Part shown: piece after piece, positions 1 to 6,314 of the stretch | Layout of the letters: each line of letters starts with the position of its first letter | How positions within the stretch are numbered: the stretch's first letter is position 1 | NCBI GenBank assembly: GCA_900763705.1 | Contig: CAAFLG010000026.1 | Coordinates: forward strand, 1 to 10,130 | DNA from: an uncultured Oscillospiraceae bacterium | GTDB lineage: Bacteria; Bacillota; Clostridia; Oscillospirales; Oscillospiraceae | DNA length: 10,130 nucleotides | Direction of reading: 5' to 3' | Position numbers and translations under genes: made by a program | Notes under the pieces: generated by a model | Told to the model about the DNA's origin: nothing | Seen by the model: the letters and a program-made list of their open reading frames with translations, nothing else | The model's database searches: none

Positions 1-127
1 GTATAAGGTTATTTTGTGACCACTATTTTCTAAATAGAAAACCACCAAATTTTCTATAAACCCTATTAAAAAAAAGACGGAGGGCGGCGCTGCCGTCCGG
101 AGCGAAAAATAACGGAGGAACAGGAAC
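1..127. other. AT-rich leader upstream of the DegV gene
   Basis: No coding region is supported here. The first 75 bases are AT-rich, in contrast to the GC-rich genes. They contain TTTTCTA (26-32), its inverted copy TAGAAAA (35-41) and another TTTTCTAT (50-57), so the middle copy can pair with either neighbour. TATAAA (55-60) and TATTAA (64-69) could serve as -10 boxes for the DegV gene, but neither has a convincing -35 box at 17 bp. A GC-rich hairpin follows at 76-99. The DegV ribosome binding site GGAGGA lies at 114-119. The gene to the left is outside the window. Confidence 0.5.
68..99 (-). terminator. Hairpin with T-tract when read on the minus strand
   Basis: GACGG (76-80) pairs with CCGTC (93-97) around a GC-rich interior, and the alternative register CGGA/TCCG (78-81 with 96-99) is also possible. 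Eight A residues (68-75) lie just before the hairpin on the plus strand. Read on the minus strand this gives a GC-rich hairpin followed by eight T, the form of an intrinsic terminator. No minus-strand gene lies to its right, so its role is unclear. It may stop antisense transcription, or it may simply be a structured 5' leader of the DegV mRNA. Confidence 0.35.
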
Positions 128-970
128 ATGAGTGTTCAGATCATTGTGGATTCGACGGTCGATATGCCCGAGCGCATCAAAGACCGTTTTCGCATCGTCC
201 CGCTGACGGTGCACTTCGGCGACGAGGAATTCATCGACGGCGTGACGATCGACAAGCAGCGCTTTTATGAGCGCCTTGTGGAGAGCGACCAGCTGCCCAC
301 GACGAGCCAGGCGACGCCTGCGGCCTTCGACAAGGAGTTTGCCGCAGTGCAGGCTGCGGGTGACAGCGCGGTCGTCCTGACGATCGCCTCGGACTTTTCC
401 GGCACTTATCAGTCCGCCTGCATCGCCGCGGCGGAATATGACAACATCTTTGTCGTGGACAGCAGGAGCGCGGCCATTGGCGCGGGCATCCTCGCAGAGT
501 ATGCGCTCGAGTGTGTGCAGCAGGGCATGGAAGCGTCGGCCATCGCCGAGGCGCTCACTCAAAAGCGCGAGAAGGTCTGCCTTATTGCGCTGCTCGATAC
601 GCTTGAATACCTCAAAAAGGGCGGGCGCATCTCCAAGACCGTCGCCTTTGCGGGCGGGCTTCTCAATATCAAGCCCGTCATCACGGTCGTCGACGGAGAG
701 ATCCAGCTCATCGGCAAGGCGAGAGGGTCGAAGCAGGGCAACAACCTGCTCGTGCAGAAGATCCGCGAGAGCGGCGGCATCAACTTTGACGAGCCGATCC
801 TGCTGGGCTACAGCGGCCTGAGCGATACCTATCTTAAAAAGTATATGGAAGACAGCCGCGACATCTGGCAGGACAGGGTGGAGACGCTTGACTCCACGCT
901 CCTTTGCAGCGTGATCGGCACGCACGCCGGTCCCGGCGTGGTTGCCGTGGCGTTTTTCGAAAAAGACTGA
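128..970 (+). CDS. DegV family protein (fatty-acid-binding, FakB-like)
   Basis: This is a 280-residue protein, the usual DegV length. DegV/FakB proteins are cytosolic and bind a single fatty acid; in Firmicutes several present it to the kinase FakA for phosphorylation and use in phospholipid synthesis. Visible hallmarks are the N-terminal strand ending in D8-S9-T10, LPTTSQATP near residue 56, SDFSGTYQSA at 88-97, DTLEYLKKGGRIS at 157-169, and the C-terminal GTHAGPG at 264-270 with its conserved histidine. The start is ATG 128, with GGAGGA at 114-119 eight bases upstream. The gene stands alone, with a strong terminator just after it. No fakA-like kinase is in the window, so a role in exogenous fatty-acid use is inferred from the family only. 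The lipid specificity cannot be read from the sequence. DegV families often have several paralogues per genome. Confidence 0.93.
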   Translation: MSVQIIVDSTVDMPERIKDRFRIVPLTVHFGDEEFIDGVTIDKQRFYERLVESDQLPTTSQATPAAFDKEFAAVQAAGDSAVVLTIASDFSGTYQSACIAAAEYDNIFVVDSRSAAIGAGILAEYALECVQQGMEASAIAEALTQKREKVCLIALLDTLEYLKKGGRISKTVAFAGGLLNIKPVITVVDGEIQLIGKARGSKQGNNLLVQKIRESGGINFDEPILLGYSGLSDTYLKKYMEDSRDIWQDRVETLDSTLLCSVIGTHAGPGVVAVAFFEKD

Positions 971-975
971 GCGCG

Positions 976-1018
976 GGCCTTCTGTTCTCCTGATTGGGAG
1001 GATGGAAGGCCGTTTTTT
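976..1018 (+). terminator. Intrinsic terminator after the DegV gene
   Basis: GGCCTTC (976-982) pairs with GAAGGCC (1005-1011), and CTCC (987-990) with GGAG (997-1000) extends the stem inside. Six T follow at 1013-1018. The T-tract is also the left arm of a second inverted repeat, CGTTTTTT (1011-1018) with AAAAAACG (1024-1031), which may be incidental. Confidence 0.85.
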
Positions 1019-1116
1019 CTGCGAAAAAACGGCGGCGGGACGGAGGAAACGACGGGATTTGTGCAAAAGCAATGCAAAGATGTAAAAAGCGCGTTAAAAT
1101 ACGTCCCTTTTGCCAT

Positions 1117-1145
1117 TTGCGCCCCTCCGTGGCGCGTGCTATAGT
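1117..1145 (+). promoter_or_regulatory. Extended -10 promoter for the SulP gene
   Basis: TATAGT (1140-1145) is preceded by TG one base upstream (1137-1138), an extended -10 element. TTGCGC (1117-1122) lies 17 bp upstream as a weak -35. Transcription would start near 1152, leaving a leader of about 25 bases before the ATG at 1177. The strong -10 and weak -35 fit together, since extended -10 promoters tolerate poor -35 boxes. Confidence 0.6.
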
Positions 1146-1176
1146 TTAAAGGTATGTGTTTTTTGGAGGATTTGCT

Positions 1177-2820
1177 ATGATTTCTGCGTTTTTTGGCAGT
1201 CTGAAACAGGAGTTTGCAGGCTACAACTCGAAAAAGCTGCTCGCCGACATGATGGCGGGCCTGACGGTCTGTGCGGTCGCGCTGCCGCTGGCGCTGGCGT
1301 TCGGCGTTTCCTCGGGCGCGAGCGCGGCGGCGGGCCTTGTCACGGCCATCATTGCGGGCGTGGTGATCGCTGTGCTCGGCGGTGCGTCGTTCCAGATCTC
1401 GGGCCCGACGGGTGCGATGAGCGCGGTGCTGGTGGGTATTGTGGCAACGTACGGCTTGCAGGGCGTGTTCTTCGCCTGTTTTGCCGCAGGCGTTCTGCTG
1501 CTGCTCTCAGGCATCTTTAAGCTCGGTCGCCTCATCAGCTTCATCCCCATGCCGGTCATCATGGGCTTTACATCGGGCATTGCCATCATCATCGCCATGG
1601 GGCAGATCGACAACTTCTTCGGCACGGTGTCGGAGGGGGGAACGAACCTTGAAAAGATCGCGTCCTACGGCCGCCTTGGGTTCCACCCCAATATGCAGGC
1701 GGTGCTCATCGGCCTTCTTGTGGTGGCGGTGATGGTCTTCTGGCCGAAGAAGTGGGGGGCGCGTGTGCCCGGCTCGCTCATCGGCATCATCCTTGCGACC
1801 GCGGTTGCAGCGCTCGCCGGGATGGACCAGCTTGCCGTGGTGGGCGATATCCCGAAGACGCTGCTCCTCAGCGACCGCCTGTCCCTTCGCGGCTTGAGCC
1901 TTTCGATGCTCGAAGACCTTGCCTCTCCCGTTGTAACGATCGCGGCGCTCGGCATGATCGAGAGCCTGCTTTGCGGCGCTTCGGCCTCGCGCATGAAGGG
2001 CGAAGCGTTCAACGCCGATCAGGAGCTGATCGCGCAGGGCGTGGGCAATATCCTGCTGCCGCTCTTCGGCGGCGTGCCCGCGACCGCGGCCATCGCGCGC
2101 ACGAGCGTGGCGGTCAAGTCCGGCCAGCAGACGCGCCTTACGAGCGTGTTCCATTCGCTGTTCCTGCTTGCCTCGATGTTTCTGCTCGGCGGCGTGATGG
2201 CGCGCCTGCCGCTCTCGGCGCTCGCGGGCGTGCTGATGGTGACGGCGTGGCGCATGAACGACTGGGAGGGCATCCGCTACATCTTCCGCCACAAGTTCAA
2301 GTCCGGCATCAGCCAGTTTTTGATCACGATGCTCGCGACGGTCATCTTTGACCTGACGGTCGCGATCCTGCTCGGCGTGGTATACTCCGCCATTTTGTAC
2401 ATGGCGAAGTCGAGTCATATCCATGTGAATTTCTCCGATATCGACGCGAACAAGCTGCGCTCGGTGGAGGGCAAGCCCCCCATTCTTGAGACCTCCGGCG
2501 TGGCGTACATCACGGGCGCGCTCTTCTTCGGCGCGGTGGATGAGTTCAATCACCGCATGGCGGAGATGCCGCAGTACGACCACATCATCTTGTCGATGCG
2601 CGGTATGCCGAGCGTGGACGTTTCGGGCGCGCAGGCGATGCTCGAGCTGTGTGAGGCGCTCAAGAGTCAGGGCAAGACGGTTGCCTGCTGCGGCATGACC
2701 GAGGCGGTGCGCAGCTACTTTGACCGCGCGGGCATCACCGAGCTTCTCGGCGAGGAGTCCTACTTCTGGAGCGCCGACCAGGCGATCCTTGACCTGCTGG
2801 ACGCGGAGATCGTGGAATAA
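1177..2820 (+). CDS. SulP family anion transporter with STAS domain
   Basis: This is a 547-residue integral membrane protein of the SulP (SLC26) family. Family members exchange or co-transport anions such as sulfate, bicarbonate or C4-dicarboxylates. The N-terminal two thirds is a run of hydrophobic helices. It includes FQISGPTGAMSA from residue 72, the SulP signature, and the repeated-fold region FIPMPVIMGFTSG. The C-terminal STAS domain spans about residues 441-540, where S483 in DVSGA sits where anti-sigma-antagonist-like domains carry the conserved serine. I chose ATG 1177 because GGAGGA (1165-1170) sits six bases before it; an in-frame ATG at 1156 would precede this site and has no ribosome binding site. 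The substrate cannot be decided: there is no sulfate-assimilation or carbonic anhydrase gene nearby. The gene is monocistronic, with its own promoter and terminator. Confidence 0.93.
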   Translation: MISAFFGSLKQEFAGYNSKKLLADMMAGLTVCAVALPLALAFGVSSGASAAAGLVTAIIAGVVIAVLGGASFQISGPTGAMSAVLVGIVATYGLQGVFFACFAAGVLLLLSGIFKLGRLISFIPMPVIMGFTSGIAIIIAMGQIDNFFGTVSEGGTNLEKIASYGRLGFHPNMQAVLIGLLVVAVMVFWPKKWGARVPGSLIGIILATAVAALAGMDQLAVVGDIPKTLLLSDRLSLRGLSLSMLEDLASPVVTIAALGMIESLLCGASASRMKGEAFNADQELIAQGVGNILLPLFGGVPATAAIARTSVAVKSGQQTRLTSVFHSLFLLASMFLLGGVMARLPLSALAGVLMVTAWRMNDWEGIRYIFRHKFKSGISQFLITMLATVIFDLTVAILLGVVYSAILYMAKSSHIHVNFSDIDANKLRSVEGKPPILETSGVAYITGALFFGAVDEFNHRMAEMPQYDHIILSMRGMPSVDVSGAQAMLELCEALKSQGKTVACCGMTEAVRSYFDRAGITELLGEESYFWSADQAILDLLDAEIVE

Positions 2821-2828
2821 AAGACATA

Positions 2829-2865
2829 GAAAAGCACTTCCCGCCAGCGGCGGGAAGTGCTTTTT
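2829..2865. terminator. Bidirectional terminator between the SulP and HD genes
   Basis: GCACTTCCCGCC (2834-2845) pairs perfectly with GGCGGGAAGTGC (2849-2860) around a three-base loop. It is flanked by an A-run (2829-2833) and a T-run (2861-2865). It can therefore end transcription from the SulP gene on the plus strand and from the convergent HD gene on the minus strand, whose stop codons lie 9 and 25 bases away. Confidence 0.93.
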
Positions 2866-2889
2866 GCTGTACATGGGCTGCGAAAGATT

Positions 2890-3465
2890 TTATTTGCGCC
2901 GGTCACCCTCGCGTGCGATCTTGTCGAGCGATTCCTGCCGGACAGCCTGACGAAGCGCCGTCAGGTAGGGCGAAAAGGCGACGTTCTGCTCGCCATAGGT
3001 GAGCTGGAGGTCGTATTCGTGGTTCTCCCAGGTCGAAATGTCGGACTCGTTGTGGGAGATCACGGCCTCGAGCTTGTCGAGCGCCTTGTAGATTTGGGCC
3101 TCCTGCGTTTCGAGCGCGGCCATCTCGTCGTAGAGTGCGCGCATCTCCTCGCGGCAGGGGGAGGAAAGCGATGCGACCCACTGGTAGAGCAGCGCTTCCT
3201 CCGTCGATTCGTCCTGTGCGGTCTTGTCAAAGGCGGGGATATCGCCCGTGAAGCACTCGCCGAGGTCGTGGATGAGGCACATGCGCGTCACCTTGTCCAT
3301 GTCGGCCTCGGGAAATTCATCGCGCAGGAAAAACGCCATCAGTGCGATGCGCCAGCTGTGCTCGGCAACGCTCTCGTGCCGCCCGCCGGAGGTGTAGCAG
3401 TGGCGGGTGGTGTCCTTCAATTTTTCCGCCGTGTGCAGCGCGGCGAGCAGTTCGCTTGGTCTCAT
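2890..3465 (-). CDS. HD-domain phosphohydrolase, HDDC2/YfbR-like
   Basis: This is a 191-residue cytosolic protein of the HD superfamily, closest in pattern to HDDC2/YfbR-type 5'-deoxynucleotidases, which remove phosphate from deoxynucleoside monophosphates. The metal-binding pattern is present: H36 in SVAEHSWR, the H66-D67 pair in CLIHDLGE, and D130 in ALDKLEAV. The HDLGECFTGDIP stretch (66-77) and the following acidic helix with EEALLYQW are typical of this subgroup. The start is ATG 3463-3465 on the minus strand, with GGAGGA (3471-3476) five bases upstream. It is a single-gene unit: a promoter lies about 30-55 bases upstream, and it ends at the bidirectional terminator. Substrate specificity is inferred from the family; a broader nucleotide house-cleaning activity is equally possible. 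Confidence 0.85.
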   Translation of the reverse strand: MRPSELLAALHTAEKLKDTTRHCYTSGGRHESVAEHSWRIALMAFFLRDEFPEADMDKVTRMCLIHDLGECFTGDIPAFDKTAQDESTEEALLYQWVASLSSPCREEMRALYDEMAALETQEAQIYKALDKLEAVISHNESDISTWENHEYDLQLTYGEQNVAFSPYLTALRQAVRQESLDKIAREGDRRK

Positions 3466-3487
3466 GCGTCTCCTCCATTGTCGTTTT

Positions 3488-3502
3488 CTGGTATTTTACC
3501 AG
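3488..3502. repeat. Inverted repeat over the HD gene -10 box
   Basis: CTGGTA (3488-3493) and TACCAG (3497-3502) are perfect inverted arms around TTT, and together they cover the -10 box of the HD gene. A dimeric repressor bound here would block the promoter. No regulator gene is adjacent, so operator function is only a possibility. Confidence 0.35.
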
Positions 3503-3521
3503 AGGCGGAAACGACTTGCAA
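3493..3521 (-). promoter_or_regulatory. Promoter for the HD-domain gene
   Basis: On the minus strand, TTGCAA (3516-3521) and TAAAAT (3493-3498) are spaced 17 bp apart, a good sigma-A-like arrangement. Transcription would start near 3486, giving a leader of about 20 bases. The -10 box lies inside a perfect inverted repeat (3488-3502). Confidence 0.6.
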
Positions 3522-3540
3522 GGAAAAGAAAGAAGAGAGA

Positions 3541-3569
3541 TTCCCATTCCCAGCGGCATATGATATCAT
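3541..3569 (+). promoter_or_regulatory. Possible promoter for the DUF975 gene
   Basis: TTCCCA (3541-3546) and TATCAT (3564-3569) are 17 bp apart, and the -10 has a TG one base upstream (3561-3562). The -10 is part of the palindrome ATGATATCAT. Transcription would begin near 3576 and leave a leader of about 110 bases. The boxes are only partly consensus, so this is a moderate call. Confidence 0.4.
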
Positions 3570-3654
3570 GAATGCGAGAAAATTTAGCGCCCGGTGAAAC
3601 AAAACGGACGCGGAATGCGTCTAAATAAGCAGAAGCAAGAAGATTTGAGAGAGA

Positions 3655-3671
3655 CCCTCCCATGCGGAGGG
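3655..3671 (+). promoter_or_regulatory. Leader hairpin next to the DUF975 ribosome binding site
   Basis: CCCTCC (3655-3660) pairs with GGAGGG (3666-3671) around a five-base loop, immediately before the ribosome binding site GGAGAGGAG (3673-3681). A smaller hairpin, GACGC/GCGTC (3607-3611 with 3617-3621), lies further upstream in the same leader. The position could influence translation of the DUF975 gene, but there is no recognisable riboswitch. Confidence 0.35.
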
Positions 3672-3686
3672 CGGAGAGGAGAATTT

Positions 3687-4409
3687 ATGAAGCTTGCGGC
3701 GGATTTTCGGCAGGCGGCGCGCGAGGCGCTGCGCGGCAAGTGGCCCATCGCCATTCTGATCGGCCTTGTGGCGGTGCTGCTCGGCGGCGCAGGGAGCGGC
3801 GGTCCGGAGGTCAAATTCAATTACGATGTGTCCTCGGGCGTGTCGACGACGTTTGGCTACGGCGGACAGACGATTTACTCCACAGGCTACGGTTTGGACC
3901 CGAAGTGGAGCGGACTGCTCGTCGGCGGTGTGGTCTATCTCATCGTGATCGCGCTCGTGTTGGCGGCGGCGTACTTCATCCTCGGCAGCATCGTGGGCGT
4001 GGGGTATGCCAAATATAACCTCGGCCTTGTCGACCGCACGGAGCCGGGCTTTGAGGCGCTGTTCGCCTATCTTCCGAACTGGAAGACGACGACGCTGACG
4101 CGGCTTTGGAAGGGCCTCTATATTCTGCTGGGGACGATCCTGCTCGTCATTCCGGGACTGATTATGGGCTACACCTACGCGATGACGGACTACATTTTGG
4201 CCGAGCACCCGGACATGGCGCCGGGCGAAGTGATGAAGAGCTCGAAGGCGATGATGGAGGGCAACCGCTGGCGGCTGTTCTGCCTGCAATTCAGTTTCAT
4301 CGGCTGGATGATCCTCAGCTCGCTGACGTTCGGCCTTGGCAACCTTGCGCTGCGCCCCTATCAGGAGGCGGCATACGCCGCGTTCTACCGCGAGGTATCG
4401 CTAGGGTAA
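3687..4409 (+). CDS. DUF975 family membrane protein
   Basis: This is a 240-residue polytopic membrane protein that fits the DUF975 family, whose function is not established. The N-terminus has the amphipathic DFRQAAREALRGKWP lead-in followed by a membrane helix at about 19-35. A glycine-, serine- and tyrosine-rich extracytoplasmic-looking stretch (36-72) precedes further helices at about 77-105, 144-164 and 203-223. The C-terminal half has the family pattern: MMEGNRWRLFCL, FSFIGWMIL, and a terminal ALRPYQEAAYAAFYRE. The start is ATG 3687, placed six bases after the GGAGAGGAG site (3673-3681). The frame is open for 31 codons upstream to an ATG at 3594, but that region is a leader with hairpins and no ribosome binding site. 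The gene is alone between its leader and a strong terminator. Confidence 0.85.
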   Translation: MKLAADFRQAAREALRGKWPIAILIGLVAVLLGGAGSGGPEVKFNYDVSSGVSTTFGYGGQTIYSTGYGLDPKWSGLLVGGVVYLIVIALVLAAAYFILGSIVGVGYAKYNLGLVDRTEPGFEALFAYLPNWKTTTLTRLWKGLYILLGTILLVIPGLIMGYTYAMTDYILAEHPDMAPGEVMKSSKAMMEGNRWRLFCLQFSFIGWMILSSLTFGLGNLALRPYQEAAYAAFYREVSLG

Positions 4410-4431
4410 AAAGATAGAGAGAAACAAAACG

Positions 4432-4463
4432 CGCCCCGCGGATGATCCGCGGGGCGTATTTTT
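4432..4463. terminator. Terminator between the DUF975 and thioredoxin genes
   Basis: CGCCCCGCGGAT (4432-4443) and ATCCGCGGGGCG (4445-4456) form a very stable GC-rich hairpin followed by five T (4459-4463). Read on the minus strand it is followed by a T-rich stretch, so it probably also ends the convergent redox operon, whose stop codon is at 4479. Confidence 0.9.
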
Positions 4464-4478
4464 GCTGAGATGGAAAGC

Positions 4479-5381
4479 TTACTTTGCGCTGTCGTTTGCG
4501 AGGGCCTGGTCGATCAGCTTCTGGAGCGCTGCCATGTTGTCCTCATTGTCGATGCCGCCGAGCATCGCCTCACCGACGATGGCGCCGCTGCGGTCGATGA
4601 CATAGGTGGTCGGGAAGGCCATGATGTCGCCCGCAAAGTCGCCGGCTGCGCTGTCGGAGGGGAAGTAGATGTTCTGGTAGCTTGCGCCCTTGGATTCAAG
4701 CAGACTCTTGGCCGTGCTGATCGCATCGGCGTTGCCATCGAGGGTATCGACGTTGATGCCGATGAGCGCGCCGCCCTGCTTCTTGAGCGTCTCGTTGAGG
4801 GCGTTCAGATCACCAAGCTCCGCCACGCAGGGCTTGCAGCCGCTGAACCAGAAGTTCACGACCGTCACAGCGTTCTGGGAGAAGATGCTGCTGTCCACGT
4901 CGTTGCCGTCAAGGTCCTTGCCGGTGAAGGTGGGGAAGGTCGGGACGGCATCGTTCATGCCGCCGTCTTCACCGTCGCCCGCGGGCTGAAGTGCGGCGTA
5001 CTGCTCCTGCAGGGGCTGAATCTGGTCTTCAAGGTCGCGGATCTGTTCGGAGCCTTCGGTCAGCGTCTTGAGTTCGTCCTCGGTGAACTGATCCTTCACA
5101 AGGTCGAGGGCGGCAAGCAGGTAAGCGCCGTAGTTCGATTCATCGGGGATCTCGTCGCGCTTTCCGTTCATGGCGGCGAAGAGCTTCTGCCACAGCTCAA
5201 GGTTCTCTTCCATGATGGCGTTTTCCTTGTCGGCGAGCTCCTGGATCTGGGCGTAGATCTCCTCGGCGGTCGCGCCCTGCGCATCGCCATCGCCCTTGCC
5301 GTCGCCCTTGCTGCCGCAGGCGGCGAGGGAAAGCGTCAGCGTAAAGGCGAGCAGCAGCGTAATGATCTTCTTAAAATTCAT
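4479..5381 (-). CDS. TlpA-like thioredoxin-fold lipoprotein
   Basis: This is a 300-residue predicted lipoprotein that should sit on the outer face of the cell membrane. Residues 1-21 are a signal peptide and the lipobox is L19-A20-A21-C22, with C22 as the lipidated cysteine; a Gly/Asp/Lys-rich tether follows. Residues about 38-135 are charged and helical with coiled-coil character, an unusual module between anchor and catalytic domain. The C-terminal domain (about 145-300) is a TlpA/ResA-type thioredoxin fold with active site C182-K-P-C185 (WFSGCKPC) and the cis-proline P257 in MAFPTTY. Such proteins reduce or exchange disulfides in exported proteins. The gene is last in a minus-strand operon, three bases after the stop codon of the membrane ferredoxin gene, with AAAGGAG (5390-5396) overlapping the end of that gene. 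That tight coupling suggests the ferredoxin protein is its electron source. The exported substrate is unknown. Confidence 0.9.
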   Translation of the reverse strand: MNFKKIITLLLAFTLTLSLAACGSKGDGKGDGDAQGATAEEIYAQIQELADKENAIMEENLELWQKLFAAMNGKRDEIPDESNYGAYLLAALDLVKDQFTEDELKTLTEGSEQIRDLEDQIQPLQEQYAALQPAGDGEDGGMNDAVPTFPTFTGKDLDGNDVDSSIFSQNAVTVVNFWFSGCKPCVAELGDLNALNETLKKQGGALIGINVDTLDGNADAISTAKSLLESKGASYQNIYFPSDSAAGDFAGDIMAFPTTYVIDRSGAIVGEAMLGGIDNEDNMAALQKLIDQALANDSAK

Positions 5382-5384
5382 GGT

Positions 5385-6314
5385 TTATTCTCCTTTGTTT
5401 TCTTCAATGATCGGTTTTTGAGACAATTTGGAACATGCTCCGCCGCTGCCGAAGGCGTAGCGGAAGCGGACGGCCTCCGTCGGGCAGGCGGTCACGCATT
5501 TGCCGCAGCGGATACATTCGCTGTGGTTCGGCGTTTTGGTCACATCCACGTCCATGGGACAGGTCCTTGCGCACTTGCCGCAGGAGACGCATTTGCTCTC
5601 GTCAACGTGCATCGACAGCAGCGACACGCGGTTGAAGAGCGCGTAGAACGCGCCGAGCGGGCAGAGCCACTTGCAGAACGGGCGGTAGAAGATGACGCTC
5701 AGCACGACGACCGTGATGAGCACGCAGAGCTTCCACGAAAAGAGCTTGCCGAGCGCGGCACGGATGCTGCTGTTGACAAGCGAGAGCGGGATGGCGCCTT
5801 CCAGAACGCCCTGCGGGCAGAGATATTTGCAGAAGAACGGGTCGCCCATGCCAGCTTCGTTCACAACGAGCACCGGGAGCAGGAAGACCATCACCACCAA
5901 GATGACGTATTTGAGGTAGGTCAGCGGCTTTAGGCGCTTGGTGGAGAGCTTTTTGGTCGGGATCTTGTGCAGCAGCTCCTGAAACCAGCCGAACGGGCAG
6001 AGGAAACCGCAGATGAAACGGCCCAGCAGCACGCCGAGCAGGATGAGGATGCCGGTGATGTAATAGGAAAAGCTGAATTTCGACGAGCCGACGACAGCCT
6101 GAAACGAGCCGATGGGACACGCGCCCGCCGCTCCCGGACAGGAGTAGCAGTTCAGTCCCGGCACGCACACGGTCTTGCCTGCGCCGCGATAGAGCGTACC
6201 CGTGAGGAAGTTCGGCAGGTGCAGATTCGTCAGCAGAGCCGCGCAGGCCTGGACCAGTCCGCGCCAGCGGGCGAGCAGAAAGGAAAACGGTTTTTTCTTA
6301 TCCAATGCCCACAC
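5385..6314 (-). CDS. Polytopic 4Fe-4S membrane protein, NapH/CcoG-like
   Basis: This is a 309-residue membrane protein with two C-terminal 4Fe-4S clusters and several membrane helices, in the broad NapH/NosR/CcoG electron-transfer group. Ferredoxin motif 1 is C242, C245, C248, C252 (CVSCGKCARTCP); motif 2 is C267, C270, C273, C277 (CIRCGKCVTACP). Three further CxxxCP motifs sit at helix ends: C102/C106, C162/C166 and C214/C218. A cysteine cluster near the N-terminus (C50, C56, C59, C66) could bind another cofactor. The likely job is to carry electrons across or along the membrane to the downstream thioredoxin lipoprotein; this is inferred from gene order. The start is GTG 6314, inside the end of the preceding small gene; a TTG nine bases downstream is an alternative, with GGAG about ten bases before it. 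No maturation or cytochrome gene is adjacent, so this is not a standard nitrate or nitrous oxide reductase cluster. Confidence 0.88.
   Translation of the reverse strand: MWALDKKKPFSFLLARWRGLVQACAALLTNLHLPNFLTGTLYRGAGKTVCVPGLNCYSCPGAAGACPIGSFQAVVGSSKFSFSYYITGILILLGVLLGRFICGFLCPFGWFQELLHKIPTKKLSTKRLKPLTYLKYVILVVMVFLLPVLVVNEAGMGDPFFCKYLCPQGVLEGAIPLSLVNSSIRAALGKLFSWKLCVLITVVVLSVIFYRPFCKWLCPLGAFYALFNRVSLLSMHVDESKCVSCGKCARTCPMDVDVTKTPNHSECIRCGKCVTACPTEAVRFRYAFGSGGACSKLSQKPIIEENKGE

Noticed and set aside
23..1072. 349-codon open frame on the minus strand over the DegV gene
   Set aside because: Shadow of the DegV gene: no ribosome binding site, Arg-rich composition, no family motif, and it crosses the intrinsic terminator at 976-1018.
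1110..1520. Plus-strand frame overlapping the SulP start
   Set aside because: Arg/Gly/Cys-rich frame in another register of the SulP gene. It begins before the SulP promoter -10 and has no ribosome binding site.
1507..2874. 455-codon open frame on the minus strand over the SulP gene
   Set aside because: Antisense to a well-supported transporter. The product is His/Arg/Ala-rich without domains, and it runs through the terminator hairpin.
2857..3597. 246-codon plus-strand frame over the HD gene
   Set aside because: It starts inside the terminator hairpin, is antisense to a gene with complete HD motifs, and shows no domain.
3594..3686. Longer N-terminus for the DUF975 protein
   Set aside because: The extension is charged and unlike the family, has no ribosome binding site, and contains leader hairpins. 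ATG 3687 has a strong site at the right distance.
4470..5933. 487-codon open frame on the plus strand over the redox operon
   Set aside because: It is antisense to two genes with clear motifs (a CxxC thioredoxin lipoprotein and a 4Fe-4S ferredoxin). Its product is Val/Leu/Arg-rich low-complexity sequence with no motif, as expected from GC-rich codon shadows.
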